Assembly (NCBI GenBank): GCA_036925085.1
Contig: JAUPFP010000011.1
Span: forward strand, 186,001 to 250,000
DNA from: Brachycybe producta
Lineage: Eukaryota > Arthropoda > Diplopoda > Playtdesmida > Andrognathidae
Direction: 5' to 3'
Length of the DNA: 64,000 nt
Within the stretch, counting starts at the first letter, position 1. Each line of letters starts with the position of its first letter. The position numbers were made by a program, and so were the translations under genes. Positions 29,601 to 41,100 of the stretch are shown in pieces. The notes under the pieces are model-generated. The model saw only the letters and a program-made list of their open reading frames with translations, did no database searches and was not told the DNA's origin.

Positions 29601-32600
29601 GAGTCAACAACAGTGTTGCCTCTCTCCCTCCAGAAGCCAAATATCCCTACAAAGTGGATATTTCCCTACAAGTGGTCACACAACAACTATATATTACTAT
29701 CGTGACAGTACTATCAACTATCTAGTCAAATGAGATAGTGTGATAGTGACTATCATGTGGTCTTCATGATGATAGTTTCAGCGATAGTTGCTGCTCTCAT
29801 GACAGCAACTATCCTGACAACTATCATCGTGAAAACAGGGCTTAAAATCCAACCATGGTTAATTCCATATACATTTTTTTTCTTTCTTTCAGGAGAAACA
29901 ATTGAAGTTTGTCAGAAACTAGAATAGTTTAGAGGATTATTAGGGCTTGAAAGTTTGTGCTCTTAGAAACCTATACAGTAAGTATGCATGCATTTTATGC
30001 ACTTTTAAACATTGAACTACACGATAAATTGATAATATTGTCAAAATTATGCACATTATCCATACTAGTAAATTACTAACCATATTATTTTTCTAAAATA
30101 TTTTATTTAGAAAAATCCTATATCCACTACAACGAAAGCCCGTCTTCGACGGGTGTGACAGTCTTTCATAATATCTCAGAGATTGAGAACATTTCGCGAT
30201 ATACAACATTTCGAGTAAATACTTTGCTTGATCCTGGTAAAAGCCTGCAACCCAAGTGGGTTAACTTATTTTTTTGAAAGAGAAAAAAAAAAGTGATGCA
30301 ATAAAGCAAGCTTTCCTGGCTGCCAAATTTATATGTTCAGGGGTTCTGGTGAAATTTCATGATTTTTCACAAAAATGAGGTAAACGGAATAAAATTGAAA
30401 ATTCTAATGTAAATAACGAAGAAGCCCATCTAAAGATGGGTATACTGGTTAATTTTCATGATTCTAGTGTGTGTAGTTTTCGAGAACATTTGTGCACAAA
30501 GGGAGGGAGTGAAGGAGAGATAGAGAGAGGTCATCCCTTAGCAGATTGTGATATTAGAAGATAGATAGACCGATATTAGGCAAATATGTTTCTAAAAAAA
30601 CAAGCTCCATTTTCAAATCAACAGAAAAAATTCTGTCGTTACGCATCAAGCAAAAAAGCATATTTTTACACAATAAAGATCTCTGTGCATCACATCACAT
30701 CAAATCACTTTCCTTTTAAATATTCATAGTCATTAACATAAGTATTTAAGTCCTTTTAATGACTATTACACCGTGTAGACTATTAGTATTTTTTCAACAA
30801 GTTCATTCAAAAATCTAAAAAAATCTGATGTAAATATAACCATAAAAATAGCAAAAAAAAATGACTAAGATATGCATGCATTTTGAAATACGTATAAAAT
30901 AAGTAATGTAAATATTTATTAAAATATCTAAATTAAACATTTAGATAAAAAAACCGTGTTTCGAAGTAAGAAAAATATGCATTTGCAGGAATTTCCCAGT
31001 CTTGCTGATAAAAAAAGATGTACGGTATAGCAATTCGCAATTTTTTTTTTTTGAAAAACAGTGTAAATAATCATCGTATAAATCATCAATTTCAACAATT
31101 TAAATTGCCTTAAAAAGACTATTTCTATAGTTATCATCATAAAAAAGTATACCACTAGTCTAACTTGTAGGATTTTCTTAATGTTGCTCTAGAAAGACAA
31201 AAATAATGTATATAAGCTACATTAGAAACTTTTAGAACAACTTCCTAAAACCCATAAATTCATTAATCTTTAATCTTATTATTGTTTTTTTTTTAGAATT
31301 AGCTCCAATATTGGGATCATTACACAAATAAAAAAAATTATAAATGACGAGCGTATATCACCTTGCATTTTGTAATGAAAACAAAATGTCACTTGTTTAG
31401 TTCATTGCTTTCTCACAAATTTTATTAGCCATTTCGAAAGCGTAACACTGTAAAGAATGTGGATCAAATTGATTACAAATTTTAGAAGTGCATTTTGTAA
31501 AAGCGTTACAAAGCAATTGAAAACGCGTTGTAAGTTTGTATATAATTCTAAAAAAAAAATACAGTAGCCACAAAATGCAGCATCTCAAATCAAACTTTTA
31601 AACAGAGAAACGGGGAATGGTGTAAAATTTGTGCAAAACTAGTCTACAATCCTTGAGGTTCACATAATATTTATGTCAGTGCCAAACATGCTAAAGAAAG
31701 TAGTTTGAAGACTATGGGATTCTTTTAGAAATTGTACCATCCTAGTTAGTAGTAACTTATGGTCGTCATTTTGAGCCAATGAATTTTACTTGTGAGTTGA
31801 AATTAAAAATTTCCAGCTGAAAGTTTGTTTCATTATTATCATTATTATTATTTTTGTTATTGTTATTTATCTTTACTGAAAAGCAACAGTTGTCCAGGGA
31901 AGTGGTTCTCTTGTGTGGATATAGCCCGATTCGTAATATTCTAGCAGCTCACTTCAAGTGGATTTTACAATCTCCACTCAATTATTATTGATAAACCCTT
32001 CAATTTCAATAGGAAACTACACTAGACCTCAATATGTACAATGTATGTGTAAGCCTCACAGTGCAGAACCTTTCGCCTTATTGCATGCATTCGATGGTTT
32101 TGGCACTTTTCGTCGAACCTTAGTTTTTGTCTTGGCAGAAGAGGTTAATAGTAACCTGAATAGCTGATTTTTCTGATAGCTTCCAATCTCTACGACATGT
32201 ACATCAAATACACACAATCTCACATGTAGAATATGTAATCTTTCAAATTGTTTATCCATAAATCTCAAGTCAAACGTTTGTGGTCAGCAAAACATTTCAA
32301 GCTATTTGATTTGCTGGAATACAAAATAAATCTTCTTTTTATTATTATTATTATTATTATTATTTTGTTTTATAAAATCACCCAGGTGTTTCAATTATTT
32401 AACACCGTTTATGAATTATTGAGGCTATAAAGGATTTCACGCAAGAATTGTCCTTTGACAAAACATTCTTCTCCTCACCCTCACCCTCTAGCATATCACC
32501 CCTAACCCCTCCCCCAACATCATTCCCATCCCTTAGCATTGACCTCGTCCCCTAGCATCACCCCCATCTGACCTTCTAAAAAAATTCTGATACTGTATTA

Positions 32601-35065
32601 CTAAGTTTATTGAATGAATAATTTTCACATTTTGCTATAAATGTTCGTTAAAATTTTAAACCTATTTGTGTTTTTTTTTTTCTGAATTCCCACTATTTTG
32701 AGCACCTAAATTTTAAAAAAAAAATTTCAAAAGTCATAAAAAAACTTTTTAAAAACATTTGTCTGTTTTATTTTTCATTTGTTTTCCTTGGGTAGGTGGA
32801 ATGATTCAGGGTGAAAATAGTGCTCAATTTTAGACAATAATAGATAGAATGAGAAGCAAAATAACAAAATGTTCCACCTCCTTGCCTCGAAATACTCCCC
32901 CTAAATAAACCAGTTTTGCTTGGGTTATTTCAATAATGCCTGCCCCTCATGTTCATACTACAATGTTAGTTTTTTTTTTCTTCAAAGGTTGAGGTTTGTT
33001 AGTAAGCACTGTGGTAGGTTGGAGTGTCAGGATTGATACAGAGGACCCCTTATTTGAGGCTCAGGATTCACTTGTGGATGGGACTTTATATAATAAGCTA
33101 GGGGGGGATATTCTTTCGATTAGGAGTCGCTAGCCTCTAAGCTGAAAGTCTGAGGAGTTTCTTATATAGGTTGCGCCATTAAAGGCGCGTAAAAAGGAAA
33201 AAAAAAACTATGGCTCTGGTTACGATTTTAAGCTCTCATTGTGTTCATAAGACTAACACAGCACGTAGAGCAATACAGAATAGTGACGTAGGTGTCTTGT
33301 GTTACGGAAATATCGAGTAGAACTTTAGACAGCAAACCTCTATTGGCATACAACAATAACATGCATAATATTGTTCATTGCAACATGAGATTGGTGTGAT
33401 TTGATCAATTCTCTTAGGCTAGGCGCATATTGAGACCTGAAACGACCTGACACGAACGCCATGACGCAAACACGCCCCACGCGTAGCATGGTGATTCGCG
33501 TATTGCGACCATTCAATTCAAACACAACTTCACTAAGATGATGAATTCTTGTGAAAATTGCCTAAAAACACCTGTTGAATACGACACGTCGCGCGCGGGG
33601 CACGAGTCTGTAAACAAATGCGAGCAGCGTTGTGTAGCGTCGTGTTACCAATTTACGTACGCCACCCTATTAATTTCCGTTGGGTTACAAAAGAGCGTGA
33701 TGCGCTGTGTCGCCTCACACGCGTCCATATGCGTCTCAATATGCGCCTAGCCTTAAGGTGTGATTTTTCCGGCGCGTCTGCGGCCGGTCTGTTTTCAATA
33801 GTTCATTATGTGAGCAGTTCCTCTGGTGCGTATGTGTCTGGCAACCAGACCCACACTGTTGAAGACCACTGTTCTAGAATTATAGCACAGAAAATTGCAT
33901 TACATTACAATGCTGTACGTGACATCATAGTCATCATTTTGACGTCACTATTTCGTATTGCAGTAAACGTGTTTAAGTAAGAAGTTAAGAAGGTTGTTGT
34001 AGACACAGGCAGTTAGAAATCGGGGAGAACTACCAGTTGGCTCCGCCCTTGTTATAATGACTGGCAACTTCTAATTGGTTGGTTGTGTATTCTGACGTTA
34101 CATGCTCCGCCCTTTTCAACGTCGAACCACACAACAAACCAATTACCTTTGACACAGGCTGCAAGCTTTCAATGGCTGATTTTCAGAGTATATCTTTTCA
34201 AATTCAAAATTAAATCCCAGTGAAAAAGTTGTCTCAGTAAGAAGGTTACCAATGGAAAGTTCTATATAACCGGATTTTGTTATATGGACACAGAGAGAGA
34301 GATTGAGAGAGGAAGGGACAGTTTTGTCTTAAGTCCGTAATGTATTACATGGGGGGCAATTGCCCTGTGATGATCACATCACGATTTTCTCTTATGGTCT
34401 TGTCCTTGTCACATTTAACAAAGTCAAGGACGGTTTCGATTGAACCTCACGCTGGCTCATATAATAAAATATATATACTTTTTTCTTCATTTAAACAGGT
34501 TGGGAAGATTTACATTCATCACTTTTTTTCTTCTTCTTAAAATGTCCGACAGAAATCGTCCACAGATTTTATATTAATATTTTCTACTTTGAAGAAATTC
34601 TATAATGTAGACTAACACGCAAGAAGTAAACTTTTTTTTTATTATTGTAGATTTGACTTATTTTTGAACGTGTTTATTTCTTTCGCATTACATACGTATG
34701 TTCCAACTTAAAACTACTGAAAAGCAAAATCAAGAAATTGTATTAATAATTATCACGACCACCTAAAAAAAATATCATCCTGAAAATAGCTTTATGACAT
34801 TCGAAAAGAAAACAATAGTGTGCATGAATGTAACACTCCCCTATGGCAACCCTAAAAATCAAAATGAAATGTTTTTAATGTCGATTTTTTTATATATTAC
34901 AAGTGTAATTTCTGTCTAATATTAGTTGTGTGACGTATACATAGTTATTAGTATTAGTATATTACACAATTATCAGTCACATTTTGTTAGAAATTGTGAT
35001 ATACGACTGTGTATACAAATAGCATACGAATGTATTTTATTTACTGCTTTTCAATACATTTCACA

Positions 35066-35108
<43 letters not shown>

Positions 35109-38100
35109 ATGAGCCTCGTCTCTGTGTGTGTGTGGGTGTCTGTGACCTAACGCTGTACAAACAATTAAGGACAAAAACCTTGAACCACGTCGGAATTTCT
35201 TTAAATTTAAATGAAAATAAATGAACCGCTTTTTTCTCTCAAGGTCAACTATATGTTGCACTCTCCCCATCCAAGAACCCCATGATATTAAATTGGAGAG
35301 GGGAAAAGGCTGGAAAATGTAGAAGGGGGGAGAGAGAGAGAAACATGGAGGGGAAAGAGTGGGAGGGGGTGACTGAAATTGAAATGAAAGGAGTAAAAAA
35401 GGAACAAACGACGCGCATGCGCACACCAGAAAAAAATGAAAAACTCATTTTCTCTTTCAAATATAAAAAGGGGAGGGGATAATAGTAGCAAAATTAAACT
35501 ACAGTTTATCACGGGTAATTGTGCCCAGCATTAGAATTTCTTTTGCTCAGCGCTTTTATGAACGTCATCAATTTCTAATTGGTTTGTTACTTGGTCTGAC
35601 GTCATAAAAGGGTGGAGGAAAAGAAATTCTAATGCTGGGCACTACTGCCTGTGAATTTCGCTCCCGTCATTTATGACGGGTTTACCCCACTAGTTTGAAA
35701 ATAATAATCAATAAAATAATTTTGTTTTTCAAATTTCTACTCACAATGTAATGCCATAATTACAATAATTTAACTAAAAAAAAAAATTAAGTCTACTTTG
35801 TGAAAGGCAAATTTACTGAATAATTAATTATAGATAAAGGTAATCATTTTCAATTTGAGGTACTTTTCACAGGATACATGTTTTAAATGAAATTGATGTA
35901 CATGTAAATCGCGATTAAAAATCCCGTGATTAAGAAAAGCTATGCTCTTGAAATGTCAAGAGTTAAATTGTCTTAATATTCTGAGCCAAAAGTCTGCCCA
36001 TAGTAAATCATTAATAATTTTTTTGTATTAATCATTCAAAATGATGGTAGGCCTACCGGGTATAATTTTAGATTTTAATATAGCACAGGGTTTTTTTTTT
36101 AAAAAAATATTAATTTAAATAAAAACAGTCCGATTACGTGGATTTCGATAATAAAAATTTAAAATCTGTATTTTTCAACCTTTATTTATTTACAATTTAA
36201 CATAACATTTGAGAGTCGTTAAAATCGACTTCTCTCGTAATATAATAAACTATGGAATGCTAATTGGACATAAGTTCCATAACTAATTGAGCAATAACGC
36301 TTTATGCTAATCACGTTGAATATGAGTTCTAGATTAATAAAGACGAGCCTATAAACTATATATGTAATGAATTATTCAATTTGATGATTGGAGGGTGTTG
36401 TTGGTGGGAGAAGTTGTGACGCCCACACCTTTTTCAGGTGTGGAATAAGTTGTTTGGAAAGTAAGAGGTGGGGGGAGGCGAAAGAAATAAGACATTTTTT
36501 TTTCAGGGAAACGAGTGTCCTTGAAAAAGGGTTACTGACTGCTAGATTCGCGCCAAAATCTTGGTCATTTCAATGACAATTGCAGACCAATATATCTAGC
36601 GAGAATAGGCCTAATTAGTGGAAATAATTACTTTTTTTTTTAAAAAAAGTTACATTAACGTTATAATGTAATACTTAGTACACACCTGATAATTTAAATG
36701 CCTTTCAATAATAAACGTGTTCTACAGAGCCCTCTGTGAAGGGCAAACAAACAATATGTCGTCGAATTCAATTTATTCAGTTAATAATCTGAAAATATTG
36801 AGTTAATACTTAAATATAAATATATAAACTATTGATTTAGTATTTTAATTTAAAATATTAATAATAAAGTCAATTTTTATTTGGTTCATGTCCTTAACTG
36901 GATTCCGTTGTAATTCACTTAAAACACATTTAATTTGAATTCATTTAACTCATGTGTGTACAAGATATTACAGCCAATTCTAGCATAAGTTAAAAAAAAT
37001 AGTTGAATTTGACAATTCATAAGCTATTAGTGAGATTCAGCAGTTCTTCAATCTAAACTTGGTAGAATAAGCTGTAAATAGTTTTTTGTTCTTCTTCTTC
37101 TTAATTCTTATTTAAATACATTAACAAGTTGATTCTAGTTGCCGCAATGTACCTTGAAGCTTGTGACGTCAGATAGGTTGGTCAAATATTTACGCTTGTG
37201 ACATTTTGCTTAACGGTTACAGTGTGGCAACGCAACTACAGTAACATGTTTAAGGTGAAGATAAAACTTCGGCTTCAACTTAAGATTTTGACAGAATTTT
37301 GATAAGACTTTTCGGCAAGATTTTTTTTCTATTGAAAATTGTTTTACTTAAAACGTCTGTTAGATGACGTTTAAAAAAGGATTTGTTTGAAAATGGCTTC
37401 TTTCGCGTTTTGTAAAATTTACTCACGCCTGCAGTTGATCGTCCTTTACGGCTAAAATGATGTATAGGAGGAGTAGACGGTTTGTTAAAAAAAAAAGGAT
37501 AAGCAAAAACTACAAACTAATTTGTTAGAGCACTGTGCTTTATATGTAGTCTACTCTTTTGTTTTGTTTTTTATGGCTAAATCAGGTTGTTTGTTTGGTG
37601 ACATTCACTTCTGCCAACAGCTACAAAGCTACTTCTAATGTCGTACAATTAGATCTAAGGCAAGGGTTTGTAGACATTTTCAAATGTAGTCTTTTATATC
37701 ATCATGTAAATACAATGTCAATGCCAATTTCGTAATAAATTTGTACAAGTTGCAGTTTAGTATTTTTATGCCCATTTTTCATTAGGTCAATATAGGTAGG
37801 TGATGGTTGAAAAAATCTCATTGCTTTATATGGCACTAGGCTTGTCACCTGTGGAGGACAGTCCTCCATTCGGAAGAACTGTGCTCTGGCCAGGATCATC
37901 CTCCACGAACGTATTTAAGTTTTTATACAATTTATTGTGTGGAGGACATGTTTGCCTTTGTTGAGGACGGTCCTGGTCGGAGGACAGTTCTTCCGAATGG
38001 AGAGGACTGTCTTCCACAAAGGAGGAAAGGTGGCAAGCCTATATGGCACCTTCTATTTTGATAGGCCATTAGGAGTCTAAATCACATGGCGTCCTCTACA

Positions 38101-41100
38101 TGGACTTGGCCTACAGAGAAGGAAAACTATTTATAAGGAAAACCATTGTTGTTGCTTCTGTGTTTTCAATCAGCTCTTCAACTAGTTGATCAATAATGTT
38201 GCCAAGTGTGAAAAAGAATCTCGCAGTTAAAAAGCTGGATGTTGCCCGAAATATTTCTCGTGTAATAAGGCTTTAAGCTATCTTGCACTGCAACAATGCA
38301 GGAAACACTCATCTCTCACTCACTCTCTCATCTTTCAAGACAATGTCCAAGATCTAAAGCAACATTTGGCATCATTTTTGTTTTGCAAAGAATCCAGGGC
38401 CGAGTCTAGGGGTTTTTGCTGCTTCAATGTTGTTTCCCATTTTGCACCATCTTTTATCCACTTACATTAACAAATCTAATAAGTTAAAAAAAATAATTAA
38501 ATACAAGTGTACTTATTTGAACTGAATTCTGGTTAACACAGTTTTGGAAAAATAAACATATTTTATATGAACTGGATTTATTTTTATTACAATTTTATTA
38601 CAGTTGATAAATCGGTTAAAATGTTTTGAAATTTTGCTTTCAAAAGAAATAAATGCAAACCTCAACATAAAATTTAGTGACATAATTTTTTTAGTAATTT
38701 CAGTTTTGAGATACTGACATACTGTGCTGACTGAATCCACGCTACAATATCAGTATTTGGAATGAAAAAGTTATTTCTTGAATGACACCTCTGAGAAATT
38801 TCCCAGAAGCACATGCTTGCTTTGCTGGTGCTTAGAGCAAGCTCCGAGTAAATATTTGGAGTCGAATGTAGCTAGTATCTTCACATTTTTTACAATTGCA
38901 ATGTTTTATAATAACAAAGTTTGAATATGCACTAATAATTGGTAAAGTTTGGTAAACTTATTTTGACAATGCATTTCTATGCTATTTTTGGACTAAATGG
39001 TTTCACTGCTAGAGGCCATCTCGGCTGCTTACAGAGTAATTATTCAAATTCGAATTTTAAGAAAACTTAATAATGAAATATGAATGTTATAGGCGTATAT
39101 GAAATATGATAAAAGCTAAAATGAAGTTTTCTTAATTAATACAATCTAAATGAATATTATATTACACTATGTGGGAGATTTTTCTATTATCATTGTCCCG
39201 CTGCCACAGGCTTCCATTGCTGTTTGCAGAGTAATTTATCAAATTCAAAATTCTGCATATAACATGGATTTGAAACTGCTGCATCTTCTATATGGCGTTT
39301 ATTACAAAAACATGGTAAACACCGAGGGTATAAGGGACAATGTGGAAAATTACTTGAGCTAGAAAAAAAATCAAAAATTGACTAATAATAGAGAGAGAAA
39401 AAACCTCAAAAATATTTCTATAAAAATATCCGAATAAACTCCTATCCGGTAGTAAAACAACTTATTCAATTTGATATCTCAGTTTTTGGAAACGGTTTTA
39501 ATGCAGTTTTTGTTAAAATTTGTTAGGCCATTCAATACGGATACTACGTATACGGATACTGTATAGTGTATACCAATAGAAGCCACATGGTAAAAAAATA
39601 ACTAAACCCTTCTTATGATAATTATTTTTAATTTAGTCATATAAGCGTAAAATGCTTTATGATTTTAGTATATTATGTTCTAAAACATACATAATATATG
39701 ACATTTAACGGATAAATCACAATTTCTAGTGTGTGTTTTTTTTCTCGCTGATCGCTGTTTTAATATCTACTCGTATGTGTGACATGTGTGTGGGAGTGTG
39801 TATGCAAAAAAATTGTTTCTGTTTTACATGATTTGGAACAAACAGGTTACTTTGCAATATCTGTTTTTGTCTCAAGTAGTGATGTTTCGATTGCGCTATA
39901 AAAACGGCTACTATTGCAATAGCCAATCGATTGTTTGACTAACCAATAGTAATAGCGCTAGTTATTTGCAATCTTATTTTTAATGGGAAAATTTCTATCT
40001 GAAATTGTTGAAAATAAAACTTTAATGAACTACTTTAAGGCCTCATTTGAATATGGCTACAGTAATTTGAAAATAGCCTGTAATACACTTAACATATCTT
40101 CTGTCTAACTGTATTTTTTACTATGCAATGTAAACCCCCCCCCCCTCCCCCCCCCCAAAAAAAAACAGTCTGCTTAATTTTTATTTTCCTCGATTTGCAT
40201 CAAGTGTGAAATTATGCAAAACAATATTATACACGTAGGCCCTATTCAAGATTTGGGGTAGAAAATAATAAAAGGAAGTACTTTATGAATATTTTAATAA
40301 TTTATTATTATTATTACTGGCCTTACTATTAAATATGGTAGGAGAAATGGTCAATTTGGCTATTATTTTTGGACTTCGGTGCAGGCAATGTGCAGCAAAG
40401 TGACAACTTTTCATTTTCTATATAATGTATATTCCGTGTGTAGCAACGTCATCAACTCAAACCACTAGCCGGCGATGCAAAAAAAAAAAGTGGTTGCCAC
40501 TTGTAAAATGTTATTTTTGAATAATTTCCCATATTGTATTGGTTTAAATACACTATTTGGCACTACAATATATAGTTTATTAATCTTCTCGTTTCAAATA
40601 CAACTTGAAATTCTTTTAGAAACGTTCTCCCTTGCTTGCTGTATTGCTGCAATGAAATTTATCTGGAAAATGGTACATTTCAGTATTCCTTTCTTCTTCA
40701 TTGTTTTTATTCTTGGCTAGGGCCAGTTGCCCAAATTCAAGAATAATAATTTGCATTTAAATTTTAAATTGAATCCATTAACCAGGGTTACAACATAGGA
40801 AACCCTCTTTTAAGGATACTAAAATAAAACGGGGTCTTTGTATATGTATAGGATGGTTCAAATTGAAGCACAAGTGTTAAGTTTTCTTCTTGCAATTGGG
40901 CCAGCATGCCCTTTTAAAACTATTACACTGTGTAATTGACGTAGAAGGATGATGTTAATCGGAGATTAAGTTTGAAACGTTTGCAAACAGGAACACATAT
41001 TTAAAATTTAATAACAAAAATACCAAAAAAAAAAAAAAAAAGAACACACACACGACAACGAAAATGTTTTGTTATTTTCCAACTAAACACAACTTACTGA

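Noticed and set aside
35076-35512. Open frames with MRVVCSFFTPFISI-like peptides in several places
   Set aside because: They recur only because the Helitron-like copies are near identical. They are low complexity, occur in different frames and strands, and include the MITE or microsatellite parts.
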